Source: Acidobacteriota bacterium (GTDB taxonomy: Bacteria > Acidobacteriota > Thermoanaerobaculia > Multivoradales > JAGPDF01). Taken from it: a stretch of DNA of 64,000 nucleotides. The notes under the pieces were generated by a model. The model ran no database searches, was not told where the DNA came from, and saw only the letters and a list, made by a program, of their open reading frames with translations. The translations under genes were made by a program, and so were the position numbers. Shown in pieces: positions 17,201-27,782 of the stretch. How positions within the stretch are numbered: position 1 is the first letter of the stretch; each line of letters starts with the position of its first letter. The stretch covers positions 1-64,000 of the forward strand of contig JACTMI010000031.1 of the NCBI GenBank assembly GCA_014584695.1, read 5' to 3'.

Positions 17201-17938
17201 ATGCGGGCGCTGATCGTCGACGACGAGCCGCTGGCGCGGCAGTTCCTCGCCGAGCAGGTGGCGGCCGCCGGCGTCGAGGTGGCGGGCGAGGCGGGCAACG
17301 GCTACGAGGCGGTCAAGCTGTGCGAGCAGCTCCGCCCGGATCTGCTCCTGCTCGACATCCAGATGCCCAAGCTGTCGGGCTTCGAAGTGCTCGAGCTGCT
17401 CGGCGCGGACGCTCCGGCGGTGATCTTCGTCACCGCCCACGACGAGTTCGCCCTGCGCGCCTTCGAGGTCCACGCCGTCGACTACCTGCTGAAACCGGTC
17501 GAACCCGAACGTCTCGCGGCGGCGCTCGAGCGGGTCCGGTCGCGACGGGCGGAGCGCGCCACCGGTCCGGACGCGGCGGGCTTGGCCGCCTCCGCGCGGC
17601 CGCCGGGGCGGCCACTCGAGCGGGTGCTGGTGCGCGAGGAGGGCAAGATCCACGTGCTCGCGGCGGAGCGCATCGACTTCATCGAAGCCCGGGACGACTA
17701 CGTGGTGTTCGCGGTCGGCGCCGCCCGCCACCGCAAGCAGCAGACCCTGGCCGAGCTGGAAGCCCAACTCGACGCCGGCCGCTTCGTCCGCATCCACCGC
17801 TCCTACCTGCTGAACATCGAACGGCTGGAGCGGCTCGAAAGCTACGGCAAGGACAGCTGGCTCGCCTTTCTCGCCGACGGCAGCCGGCTGCCGGTGTCGC
17901 GCGCGGGCTACGGGCGGCTCAAAGATCTTCTGGGGTGA
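17201..17938 (+). CDS. LytTR-family response regulator
   Basis: 245 residues. Receiver domain 1-120 with acidic pair VDDEP (8-10), phospho-acceptor in LLLLDIQMPKLSG (Asp about 52), Thr in VTAHDEFALRAF and Lys in YLLKPVE. Then a flexible linker and a LytTR DNA-binding domain (about 140-245): RVLVREEGKIHVLAAERIDFIEARDDYVVF, RIHRSYLLNIERLE and a C-terminal SRLPVSRAGYGRLKDLL. LytTR regulators bind paired direct repeats and usually control surface or export functions. It follows the LytS kinase by 7 bases, so they are a cognate pair. Its 3' end overlaps the convergent DUF2911 gene by 20 bases. Confidence 0.95.
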   Translation: MRALIVDDEPLARQFLAEQVAAAGVEVAGEAGNGYEAVKLCEQLRPDLLLLDIQMPKLSGFEVLELLGADAPAVIFVTAHDEFALRAFEVHAVDYLLKPVEPERLAAALERVRSRRAERATGPDAAGLAASARPPGRPLERVLVREEGKIHVLAAERIDFIEARDDYVVFAVGAARHRKQQTLAELEAQLDAGRFVRIHRSYLLNIERLERLESYGKDSWLAFLADGSRLPVSRAGYGRLKDLLG

Positions 17939-18590
17939 GGCGCGCGTCGTCGAGCTCCGGGTCGTCGAGATCTCCGAGGCCCGGCGCGAGCTGCAGCCGC
18001 AGGCGGGTGCGCTCCCATTCGAAGCGCAGCTCGACGGCGCCCGCGGCGGCCGGCAGCGCCGTGAAGGTGAGCGTCTCGACCGGCTGGTCGAGCGACTCGG
18101 CGGGCACGTCGAAGTGCCCCACCTCGCGCGCGCGGACCTGCTCCGTGTACTCCGACTCGAGCCCCCATTGGCGAGTCGAGGCGTTGACGATCACCCGCCA
18201 GCGAGCTCGATCCGGAACGGTGTAGAGCGAGTAGCTGCCGGGCAGCAGGGCGACCGGTCCGAGCCGTGCCGCGGTGGTCAGGTGGAGCGTCGTCGGCTCG
18301 TTGGCGCCGGTGCGCCAGAGCGCGCCGTAAGGCACCGCCGCCCCCCCGATCATCTTGCGCCAGTGCAGCGACGGACGGCCGTAGCAGAGCCGGCCGGCGC
18401 GGCCGTCGAGGGTGAAGTCGACGGCCGCGAGCGGGCTCGCGCGCGGCAGCCAGGCCGGCAGCCAGGCCCAGTTGCGGGGGCAAGGCGCGCCGGCGGCGAT
18501 CCACGACGCGGGCGCCACGCTGGTGACGAGGAGCCAGGCTGCGAACGCGCCGACGGCGATGCCGGCGAGCGAGAGGAGGGATCTCTTCAC
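17919..18590 (-). CDS. DUF2911 domain exported protein
   Basis: 223 residues. An N-terminal segment (LLSLAGIAVGAFAAWLLVTSVA, about 4-25) works as signal or anchor. The body matches DUF2911: RAGRLCYGRPSLHWRKMIGG, VPYGALWRTGANEPTTLHL, GPVALLPGSYSLYTVPD and WRVIVNASTRQWG. DUF2911 proteins are common exported beta-sandwich proteins without an assigned role. The C-terminus is an acidic tail (DLDDPELDDARL). The start is GTG at 18590, with TAGGAT and a 12-base palindrome directly upstream. It converges with the LytTR regulator, the two stops lying inside each other. Confidence 0.85.
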   Translation of the reverse strand: MKRSLLSLAGIAVGAFAAWLLVTSVAPASWIAAGAPCPRNWAWLPAWLPRASPLAAVDFTLDGRAGRLCYGRPSLHWRKMIGGAAVPYGALWRTGANEPTTLHLTTAARLGPVALLPGSYSLYTVPDRARWRVIVNASTRQWGLESEYTEQVRAREVGHFDVPAESLDQPVETLTFTALPAAAGAVELRFEWERTRLRLQLAPGLGDLDDPELDDARLTPEDL

Positions 18591-18591
18591 G

Positions 18592-18608
18592 TTCCGCGCG
18601 GAATCCTA
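18592..18608 (-). promoter_or_regulatory. TAGGAT -10 and palindrome TTCCGCGCGGAA before DUF2911 gene
   Basis: On the minus strand TAGGAT (18608-18603) runs into the perfect palindrome TTCCGCGCGGAA (18603-18592), then GTG at 18590. A transcript would start inside the palindrome, giving a leader of about 5 bases; a protein bound to the palindrome would block initiation. Confidence 0.4.
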
Positions 18609-18675
18609 CCCGCCGCGCGACGGGGCGCGCCAGGATCGACCGCCGCGCCGCCCGAATCGGGGCGGATCCCGATGC

Positions 18676-18681
18676 TAGACT
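18676..18681 (+). promoter_or_regulatory. TAGACT, extended -10 before AI-2E permease gene
   Basis: GATGCTAGACTGACTTC ends at the ATG of 18688. TG one base before TAGACT makes an extended -10. Only 6 bases separate the hexamer from the ATG, so the mRNA should be leaderless. The identical 12-mer GATGCTAGACTG occurs before ispH. Confidence 0.55.
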
Positions 18682-18687
18682 GACTTC

Positions 18688-19806
18688 ATGACCGAGCCGG
18701 CGCGCGAATCGGCGAGCCCGAGTCTGCGCTGGCTCTGGGGCCTGGCGGCCGGTGTGGTGGTCCTCGGTGGCTTGCGCGCCGGCCGGGCGCTGCTCGCCCC
18801 CCTCGCCTTCTCCCTCTTTCTGGCGCTGCTGGCGCTCCCCCTCTTCGACGGCTTGCGCCGCCGGCGCGTGCCGACCGGCGTCGCGGTGCTGGTCACCATG
18901 GCGCTGATCGGCGTCGTGATGGCCCTCTTCGCCGGCTTGCTGCTCGGTTCGCTGGCCGAGTTTCGCGAGGTCGGCCCGCACTACTACCGCTCGCTCCAGG
19001 AGCGGGCGCAGTACACGGTCGAGTGGTGGGAGGGCAAGGGGATCTCGCTGCCCGACTGGATCCCGCCCCGGTATCGCAGCCCGGAGGCGATCGTCGAGCT
19101 CGCCGGCGGCACCGTGCGCGGGGCCTTCCTGCTCGCCACCGAGACGACCGTGGTGCTGCTGACGCTGGTCTTCCTGCTGTTCGAGGCCGCCGCGTTCCCG
19201 GAGAAGCTGGCGCGCCTGCCGGCACCGGTGCGCGCCGGCGTCCGTCAGTTCGCGCGCGTGTCGGGGGAGCTGCAGCGCTTCCTCTGGATCAAGACCGCGA
19301 TGTCGGCGCTGATCGGCGTCGCGGCCGGCCTCTGGGTGGCGCTGCTCGGACTGGACTTCCCGGTCCTGTGCGGGCTGATCGCCTTCGCCTGCCATTTCAT
19401 CCCGAACATCGGCGCCGTGCTGGCCGCGGCGCCGGCGATGGTGATCGCCTTCGTCCAGTACGACCCGGCGAAGGCCCTGGCGGTGGCGGTCGGCTATTTG
19501 ACGCTCGGCCTGCTGCTCGGCAACCTGCTCGAGCCGGCGCTGATGGGCCGGCGGCTCGGGCTTTCGCCGCTGGCGGTGTTCGTCTCGCTGGTGGTGTGGG
19601 GCTGGCTGTGGGGCCCGGTCGGGATGTTTCTCTCGGTGCCGCTGACCATGGCGCTCAAGATGCTGCTCGAGAGCTCGCCCGGCACGCGCTGGGTCGCGGT
19701 GCTGCTCGATGGCGGCGCCGGCGCGCCGGCGGGCGCGGCGGCGACCCCGCTCGGAGATCCGTCGACGCCGGCCGCGGCGGCGCCCCCCGTGAGCGACCGG
19801 AGCTGA
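18688..19806 (+). CDS. AI-2E family transporter (TqsA/PerM type permease)
   Basis: 372-residue inner-membrane protein with eight or so helices. Family members include TqsA (autoinducer-2 export) and many permeases of unknown cargo, some thought to be Na+/H+ antiporters. Visible: N-terminal hairpin (LRWLWGLAAGVVVLGGL, LLAPLAFSLFLALLALPLF), an amphipathic region around RAQYTVEWWEGKGI, then FACHFIPNIGAVLAAAPAMVIAF (about 230-252) and GNLLEPALMGRRLGLSPLAVFVSLVVWGWLWGPVGMFLSVPLT (about 275-320). The EP and PIxG-like stretches are the family signature. The C-terminus is a disordered Ala/Pro tail. ATG start immediately after a TAGACT element. It is followed by a hybrid kinase gene 16 bases downstream. 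Confidence 0.9.
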   Translation: MTEPARESASPSLRWLWGLAAGVVVLGGLRAGRALLAPLAFSLFLALLALPLFDGLRRRRVPTGVAVLVTMALIGVVMALFAGLLLGSLAEFREVGPHYYRSLQERAQYTVEWWEGKGISLPDWIPPRYRSPEAIVELAGGTVRGAFLLATETTVVLLTLVFLLFEAAAFPEKLARLPAPVRAGVRQFARVSGELQRFLWIKTAMSALIGVAAGLWVALLGLDFPVLCGLIAFACHFIPNIGAVLAAAPAMVIAFVQYDPAKALAVAVGYLTLGLLLGNLLEPALMGRRLGLSPLAVFVSLVVWGWLWGPVGMFLSVPLTMALKMLLESSPGTRWVAVLLDGGAGAPAGAAATPLGDPSTPAAAAPPVSDRS

Positions 19807-19822
19807 GCGGAGACTCGATCCG

Positions 19823-22255
19823 GTGACGCCGCGGGATTTCGCCTCGGACTGGTCCGGCGAGCGCTGGCTCGCCGAGGTGCTCGACGCGCTGCCGGTGGCG
19901 GTTTGGTCGGTGCGGCGCGACGGCTCGATCGCCTTCGCGCGTGGCGCCGTGATCTCGACGCTCGGCCTCGATCCCCAGGCGCTCGTCGGCCGCGACTTCT
20001 TCGCGCTCTTCGCCGTGCAGCCGGAGCTGATCAGCCAGGTGCGGCGCACGCTCGCCGGCGAAGGCTCTTTCACCCGGGCGCAGTTCGGCGGGCGCGTCTT
20101 CGAGACCCGGCTGACGCCGCTCGGGGACGGCCAGGGCGAGGTGGTCGCGGCGATGGCGGTGTCGGTCGACGTCACCGATCGCGCCCGCGACGAAGCGGAG
20201 CTCGAGCGCCGCAGCCGCCTCCTGCACGCGGTCTCGACCGTCGCCCAGCGCTTCCTCTCGACCGAGGACCTCGAGGCCTCGACCCGCCGAATTCTCGACG
20301 TGATCGGCCGGACGCTCGACGTCGGGCGCGTCTACGTGTTCGAGAACCGCTTCGAGGCGAGCGGCCGCATCGTCTCGGATCTGCGCTGGGAGTGGGTCGC
20401 CGACGGCGTGCCGCGGCAACTCGACAACCCGGAGCTCCAGCAGCTGGGGCTGCTCGACGAGCGCTTCCAGGAGATCACCGTCCCCCTGAGCTGGGGCGAG
20501 ACGGTGGCCAAGTCGACCGCCGAGTGCAGCCCGGAGCTGGCCGAGTTCCTGCGCGGGTTCGGGATCGAAACGCAGTTGGTGGCGCCGATCTTCGTCGCGG
20601 ATCGCTTCTGGGGGCTGATCGGCTGCCACGAGACCCGCGGCGCGCGCGAGTGGACGCCCGAGGAGACCGGGGCGCTGCGGGCGGTGGCGGCGCTCTTCGG
20701 CGCCGCCCGGGAGCGGCAGCGGGTGGTGGGCGAGCTGCGCGAGAACGAGGAGAAGTACCGCGAGCTGGTCGAGAACGCCACCGATCTGGTCTGGTCGATA
20801 TCTCTCGAGGGCCGGTTCCTGTCGGCCAACCGCGCCATGGCGACCCTGCTCGGCTACGAGCTCGACGAGATCGTCGGCGAGCCCTGGGAAAAGCTGATTC
20901 CGGAGCCCGAGCAGCAGGAGATCGTCCGCCGGGCGATCCGGGAGAAGGTGAGCGGCGACCGCGCGCGCACCACCTACGAGGTCCGCCTGCGGGCCAAGGA
21001 CGGTCGTTTCGTCCAGGTCGAGGTCAGCTCGCGGCTGGTCGAGCGCGACGGCCGGGCTGCGGCGATCCACGGCACCGGCCGCGACGTCAGCGAGCGGCGG
21101 CGGCTCGAGGAGCAGCTGCGGCAGGCGGTGAAGATGGAGGCGGTGGGGCGTCTGGCGGGGGGAGTGGCGCACGACTTCAATAACCTCCTGACCGCGATCA
21201 GCGGCTACGGCGAGCGGATCCTCGCCCGCCTGCGCGCCACCGATCCGATGCGCGGCGAGGTGATGGAGATCCTGAAGGCGGGCGAGCGCGCGGCCGACCT
21301 GACCCGCGAGCTGATGGCGTTCGGCCGCCGGCAGCCGGCGATGCCGAAGGAGATCGACCTCAACCGGATGATCGAGCAGCGATTGGGGATGCTGCGCCGC
21401 ATCGTCGGCGACGAGGTGGTGGTGGTCAACCTCGCCGAGGCGCGGATCGGGCGGATCCTCGCCGACCCGACGCTGGTCGAGCAGGTGCTGGTCAACCTGA
21501 TGGTCAACGCGCGCGACGCGATGCCGCGCGGCGGCCGCATCGAGCTCGCGACCGCGCCGGCCGACCCGCTCGAGATCCGCCGCCGCGGGCTCGAGTTCGT
21601 GCCGCACCCGGGCTACGCGCGGCTGTCGGTGCGCGACACCGGTGAAGGGATGGACGCCGCGACGATGGCGCGGATCTTCGAGCCCTTCTTCACCACCAAG
21701 GAGCTGGGCAAGGGCTCGGGGCTGGGCCTGTCGACGGTCTACGGCATCGTCAAACAGTGCGAGGGCTACATCTTCGCCGACTCCCATCCCGGCCAGGGCA
21801 CGGTTTTCCACGTCTACTTCCCGGAGGCCTCGCCGGCGGAACGGCCGGCGGCACGGCCGAGCGGCGAGCACCGGGTCGCGGTGCCGCAGCGCGAATCGAT
21901 TCTGCTGGTGGAGGACGAGGACCTGATCCGCAACCTGGCCGAGCAGATCCTGCTCGACCACGGCTACCGGGTCTTTGCGGCCGCCAACGCCGCCGAGGCG
22001 ATCGAGCTGTCGGGCCGCACCAGCGAGGAGTTCGACCTGCTACTGACCGACATCGTGATGCCGGGCGTGTCGGGCAGCGATCTCGCGCAGCGGCTGCTGC
22101 GCCACTACCCGAAGATGCGGGTGCTCTACATGTCGGGCTATTCGGACAGCCTGATCTTCCGCTACGGCGTCCTGCAGGAGCGCGCCGCCTTCCTGCAGAA
22201 GCCCTTCAGCGCCGACGTCCTCGAGCGCAAGGTCCGCGAGCTGCTCGACGGCTGA
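19823..22255 (+). CDS. hybrid sensor histidine kinase (PAS-GAF-PAS-HisKA-HATPase-REC)
   Basis: 810-residue soluble hybrid kinase. PAS (about 10-125), GAF (about 130-300; IVSDLRWEWVADGVPRQL), PAS/PAC (about 310-430; FVQVEVSSRLVERDGRAAAIHGTGRDVSERRRLEEQL), HisKA with acceptor His in GGVAHDFNNLLTAISGYG (about 448), HATPase with NLMVNARDAM (N box) and GKGSGLGLSTVYGIVKQ (G boxes), and a C-terminal receiver (about 690-805) with SILLVEDED, Asp in LLLTDIVMPG and Lys in FLQKPFS. No membrane segments. The start is GTG at 19823, 16 bases after the permease gene, so cotranscription is likely. The HDFNN subclass usually passes phosphate to NtrC-like or separate regulators; none is encoded next to it. Confidence 0.93.
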   Translation: MTPRDFASDWSGERWLAEVLDALPVAVWSVRRDGSIAFARGAVISTLGLDPQALVGRDFFALFAVQPELISQVRRTLAGEGSFTRAQFGGRVFETRLTPLGDGQGEVVAAMAVSVDVTDRARDEAELERRSRLLHAVSTVAQRFLSTEDLEASTRRILDVIGRTLDVGRVYVFENRFEASGRIVSDLRWEWVADGVPRQLDNPELQQLGLLDERFQEITVPLSWGETVAKSTAECSPELAEFLRGFGIETQLVAPIFVADRFWGLIGCHETRGAREWTPEETGALRAVAALFGAARERQRVVGELRENEEKYRELVENATDLVWSISLEGRFLSANRAMATLLGYELDEIVGEPWEKLIPEPEQQEIVRRAIREKVSGDRARTTYEVRLRAKDGRFVQVEVSSRLVERDGRAAAIHGTGRDVSERRRLEEQLRQAVKMEAVGRLAGGVAHDFNNLLTAISGYGERILARLRATDPMRGEVMEILKAGERAADLTRELMAFGRRQPAMPKEIDLNRMIEQRLGMLRRIVGDEVVVVNLAEARIGRILADPTLVEQVLVNLMVNARDAMPRGGRIELATAPADPLEIRRRGLEFVPHPGYARLSVRDTGEGMDAATMARIFEPFFTTKELGKGSGLGLSTVYGIVKQCEGYIFADSHPGQGTVFHVYFPEASPAERPAARPSGEHRVAVPQRESILLVEDEDLIRNLAEQILLDHGYRVFAAANAAEAIELSGRTSEEFDLLLTDIVMPGVSGSDLAQRLLRHYPKMRVLYMSGYSDSLIFRYGVLQERAAFLQKPFSADVLERKVRELLDG

Positions 22256-22279
22256 GCCGGCGCCGTCGCCGCCTGCCCG

Positions 22280-22307
22280 TTGACTTTCCGTCTCAAGTCC
22301 GTATCAT
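22280..22307 (+). promoter_or_regulatory. promoter of the suf operon
   Basis: TTGACT (22280-22285), a 16-base spacer, TATCAT (22302-22307). The start would be near 22314, right at the edge of the palindrome at 22315-22339. Confidence 0.75.
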
Positions 22308-22314
22308 TGGCGGG

Positions 22315-22339
22315 AAACAGTACTTAATCTGTACTGTTT
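22315..22339 (+). promoter_or_regulatory. palindromic operator, likely Rrf2 autoregulation site
   Basis: AAACAGTAC-TTAATCT-GTACTGTTT, perfect 9-base arms with a 7-base spacer, 17 bases before the regulator's ATG. It covers the expected transcription start and first transcribed bases, so bound protein would block the suf promoter. AT-rich in GC-rich surroundings, as expected for a conserved site. Confidence 0.8.
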
Positions 22340-22355
22340 ATCGAGGTCCCCGACG

Positions 22356-22829
22356 ATGATCCGGATGACGAAGCAGACCGACTACGGATTCGTCCTGCTC
22401 TCCGAGCTGGCCGCGGAGCCCGAGAAAGTGGCCAACGCGCCCGAGCTCGCGCACGAGACGCGACTGCCGCAGCCGATGGTCGCCAAGATCCTCAAATTGC
22501 TGGCGCGCAACGGGTTGGTCCGCTCCCACCGGGGCGTCAAGGGGGGCTACTCCCTGGCCCGCCGACCGGCCGAGATCTCCGCGGCCCAGATCGTGCGCGC
22601 GCTCGAGGGTCCGGTCGCGCTCACCGTCTGCATCGACGGCAGCCCGGGCGAATGCGAGCACGAAACCTATTGCTCGGTTCGGGCGCACTGGCAGCGGATC
22701 AACGAGGCCGTCGACACCGCGCTCGGCACCATCACGCTGGAGGACCTCGCCCGGCCCGCCGGGCCGCCGCTGATCCAGCTCGGCGCCGCCCGGCCGGGCG
22801 CCGGCGCGAGCCTGCGCCAGCCTGCCTGA
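22356..22829 (+). CDS. Rrf2-family Fe-S regulator of the suf operon
   Basis: 157-residue DNA-binding repressor. Winged helix at 1-85 ([48 protein letters not shown]). Cysteines C92, C100 and C106 lie where IscR carries its three cluster ligands, so it probably binds an Fe-S cluster and senses its supply. It resembles the SUF-specific Rrf2 group found at the head of sufBCD operons. A promoter and perfect palindrome overlap the start region, indicating autoregulation. After the wing, the Pro/Ala tail (about 130-157) is not conserved-looking. It is first gene of the operon, with sufB 46 bases on. Confidence 0.93.
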   Translation: MIRMTKQTDYGFVLLSELAAEPEKVANAPELAHETRLPQPMVAKILKLLARNGLVRSHRGVKGGYSLARRPAEISAAQIVRALEGPVALTVCIDGSPGECEHETYCSVRAHWQRINEAVDTALGTITLEDLARPAGPPLIQLGAARPGAGASLRQPA

Positions 22830-22875
22830 GGCCCCCGAAGCCCTCCGCGCCCGAGCCAACGAGAGGAAATCCGAG

Positions 22876-24327
<1,452 letters not shown>

Positions 24328-24370
24328 GCCACGCCGCCCCGGCCCAGCAACCGAACAGGACGAACCCAGA

Positions 24371-25135
<765 letters not shown>

Positions 25136-25151
25136 GGCGGGGATCCGAGCG

Positions 25152-26486
25152 ATGAGCGAGACCCTGGTCGAAGCCTCCCCCTTCGCCGCCGAGCTCGACG
25201 CGGCCCTGGCCCGCGCCGAGCCGGCGGCGCTCACCGCCCTGCGCGCCGAAGCCGCCGGTCGCTTCCGCGCCCTCGGGCTGCCGAGCCTCCGGGACGAGGA
25301 GTGGCGTCACACCAACGTCGCGCCGGTGGCCAAGCTCCGCTTCGTCGCGCCGCGACCCTGGAGTGGCGCGCGGGCGGCCGAGCTCGCCGAGGAGATCGCC
25401 CGTTTTCGCCTCGACGGCACCTGCGAGCTGGTCTTCGTCGACGGTCGGTTCGCGCCCGAGCTGTCGGCGACCCTGCTGCCCGAAGGAGTCGCCATCGAGA
25501 GCCTGGCGCGGCGGCTGGCGCGCGACGCCGGCGGGCTCGCTGCCGTGCTCGGCCGCAAGGCCCGCTTCGACGCCCACCCGTTCCTGGCGCTCTCGACCGC
25601 GCTGTTCGAAGACGGTGCGGTGGTCGAGGTGGCGCCGCGCGCGGTGGTCGAGACGGCGCTCCACCTGATCTTCTACTCGACCGCATCGCCGGAGCCCCAG
25701 GCGAGCTTCCCGCGCACCCTGATCCTCGCCGGCGAGGCGAGCCAGGCGACGGTCGTCGAGAGCTTCGCCGGCGCACCCGGCGCGATCTATCTGACCTGCC
25801 CGGTGACCGAGCTGGTGGCGGCTCGGGCGGCGGTGGTCGACCACTACAAGCTGCAGCGCGAGAGCCGGGCGGCGTTCCACCTGTCGGGGATCGCGGTGGA
25901 GACGGCGCGGGCGGCCAACGTCGCCAGCCACTCCTTCTCGCTGGGCGGCGCCATCGTCCGCCACGACATCCGCGGCGCTCTCGCCGGTGAGGGGAGCGAG
26001 GCGACGCTCAACGGCCTCTACCTGGTCGAGGACCGGCAGCTGGTCGACACCCACATGCGGGTCGACCACCTGGCGCCCCACTGCGCCAGCCACGAGCTCT
26101 ACAAGGGGGTGCTCGACGGGCGCGCGCGCGCGGTCTTCTCGGGGCGCATCCACGTCCACCCCGGGGCGCAGAAGACCGACGCCAAGCAGACCAACCGCAA
26201 CCTGCTGCTTTCCGAGGAGGCGATCGCCCACTCGCAGCCGCAGCTCGAAATCTACGCCGACGACGTCAAGTGCACCCACGGCTCGACGGTCGGCCAGCTC
26301 GACGACGAGGCGGTCTTCTACCTGCGCTCGCGCGGCATCGGCATCGAAGCGGCGCGCAGCCTGCTCACCTACGCCTTCGCCGCCGACCTGGTCGAGCGGG
26401 TAAAGGTGCCGGCGCTGCATCGTGAGCTGCAGGAGTTCCTGTTCGCCTGGGTGCCGCAGGGCGAGGTCGTGCGCGACGCCGTCTGA
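25152..26486 (+). CDS. sufD: Fe-S cluster assembly protein SufD
   Basis: 444-residue partner of SufB in the SufBC2D complex. The N-terminal helical part (LRDEEWRHTNVAPVAKLRF, about 45-63) is the usual SufD entry motif. The right-handed beta helix runs about 150-380, with VVDHYKLQRESRAAFHLSG, GEGSEATLNGLYLVEDRQLVDTHMRVDH and ARAVFSGRIHVHPGAQKTDAKQTNRNLLLSEEA. The C-terminus CTHGSTVGQLDDEAVFYLRSRGI is a strong family signature and carries the histidine used with the SufB cysteine. ATG at 25152, 16 bases after sufC. Confidence 0.96.
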   Translation: MSETLVEASPFAAELDAALARAEPAALTALRAEAAGRFRALGLPSLRDEEWRHTNVAPVAKLRFVAPRPWSGARAAELAEEIARFRLDGTCELVFVDGRFAPELSATLLPEGVAIESLARRLARDAGGLAAVLGRKARFDAHPFLALSTALFEDGAVVEVAPRAVVETALHLIFYSTASPEPQASFPRTLILAGEASQATVVESFAGAPGAIYLTCPVTELVAARAAVVDHYKLQRESRAAFHLSGIAVETARAANVASHSFSLGGAIVRHDIRGALAGEGSEATLNGLYLVEDRQLVDTHMRVDHLAPHCASHELYKGVLDGRARAVFSGRIHVHPGAQKTDAKQTNRNLLLSEEAIAHSQPQLEIYADDVKCTHGSTVGQLDDEAVFYLRSRGIGIEAARSLLTYAFAADLVERVKVPALHRELQEFLFAWVPQGEVVRDAV

Positions 26487-26520
26487 GGCGCCGCGCGGGA
26501 CGGAGGAGGACGAAGCGACG

Positions 26521-27777
26521 ATGACCATCCCGGCGCGGACGGAAACGGCGGCCGGCGCGCCGCCGCTCGAGGTCGAGCGGGTGCGGGCCGAGTTCCCGAT
26601 CCTCGGCCGCCGCTTCGGCGGCCGGCCGCTCGTCTACCTCGACAGCGCGGCCACGGCGCAGAAGCCACGCGCGGTGCTCGAGGCGCTGCAGCGGTTCTAC
26701 GGCGAGTCGAACGCCTCGGTGGCGCGCGGCGTCCACCGCCTCTCGGCCGAGGCCACGGCTGCCTACGAGGCCGCGCGCGCGACCGTCGCCGCTTTCCTCG
26801 GCGCCGCCGAGCCGTCCGAGGTGGCGTTCGTCCGCGGCACCACCGAGGGGATCAACCTGCTCGCCGCCGGGCTCGCCAGCCGGATCGGGGCCGGCGACGA
26901 GATCCTGGTCACCCGCCTCGACCACCACTCGAACTTCGTCCCCTGGCAGCGGCTCGCCGCCGAGCGCGGCGCGCGCTTCCGGATCGCCGACATCGACGCC
27001 GACGGCGACGTGACGCTCGACGAGATCGACCGCTGGCTCGGCGGGCGCACGCGGGTGGTGGCGCTGCCGCACGTCTCGAACGCCCTCGGCACCGTGCTGC
27101 CGGTGGCCGAGATCGCGGCGCGGGCGCGCCGGGTGGGCGCCCTGGTGGTGGTCGATGGGGCCCAGGGCGCGCCCCACTTGCCGGTCGACGTCGCCGCCCT
27201 GGGCTGCGACGCCTACGCTTTCTCCGGCCACAAGACGTACGGCCCGACCGGCATCGGCGCGCTCTGGATCCGGCGCGAGCTCGGCCGCGAGCTGCCCCCT
27301 TACCAGACCGGTGGCGGCATGATCCGGACCGTGGGCGACGAGACCACCGACTTCGCCGAGCCGCCGCAGCGTTTCGAGGCCGGCACGCCGGCGGCGGCCG
27401 AGGCGGTCGGTCTCGCCGCCGCGCTCGACTGGATGACCGCGCTCGGTCCGGCCCGCATCGCCGCCCACGAGTCCGCGCTCGCCGCCGAGCTGGTCGCCCG
27501 GCTCGAGCGGATCCCGCGGGTGGTGGTGCTCGGGCGGCCGCGCGAGCGCGCCGGCGTCGTCTCGTTCCTGGTCGAGGGGATCCACGCCCACGACGTCGGC
27601 ACCGTGCTCGATCACGAAGGGATCGCGGTGCGGGCCGGGCACCACTGCGCGCAGCCGCTGATGCGGCGGCTGGGCGTGCCGGCGACCGTGCGCGCCTCCT
27701 TCGCCGCCTACTCGACGGCGGCGGAGGTCGAGGCGCTGGCCGCGGCGGTCGAGAAAGCGCGCACACTGTTCGGATAG
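26521..27777 (+). CDS. sufS: cysteine desulfurase SufS
   Basis: 418-residue PLP enzyme that takes sulfur from cysteine to feed the Suf scaffold. The PLP lysine is K238 in AFSGHKTYGPTG; the persulfide cysteine is C376 in RAGHHCAQPLMRRLG. The N-terminal FPILGRRFGGRPLVYLDSAATAQKP and LDHHSNFVPW are typical of group II (SufS/CsdA). The C-terminal active-site segment is the short group II kind, which needs a sulfur acceptor such as SufU, encoded next. ATG at 26521 is chosen because the family begins at MTIPART and GGAGGA lies just upstream; the frame is open further only by overlap with sufD. Fourth structural gene of the operon. Confidence 0.96.
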   Translation: MTIPARTETAAGAPPLEVERVRAEFPILGRRFGGRPLVYLDSAATAQKPRAVLEALQRFYGESNASVARGVHRLSAEATAAYEAARATVAAFLGAAEPSEVAFVRGTTEGINLLAAGLASRIGAGDEILVTRLDHHSNFVPWQRLAAERGARFRIADIDADGDVTLDEIDRWLGGRTRVVALPHVSNALGTVLPVAEIAARARRVGALVVVDGAQGAPHLPVDVAALGCDAYAFSGHKTYGPTGIGALWIRRELGRELPPYQTGGGMIRTVGDETTDFAEPPQRFEAGTPAAAEAVGLAAALDWMTALGPARIAAHESALAAELVARLERIPRVVVLGRPRERAGVVSFLVEGIHAHDVGTVLDHEGIAVRAGHHCAQPLMRRLGVPATVRASFAAYSTAAEVEALAAAVEKARTLFG

Positions 27778-27782
27778 CGGCC

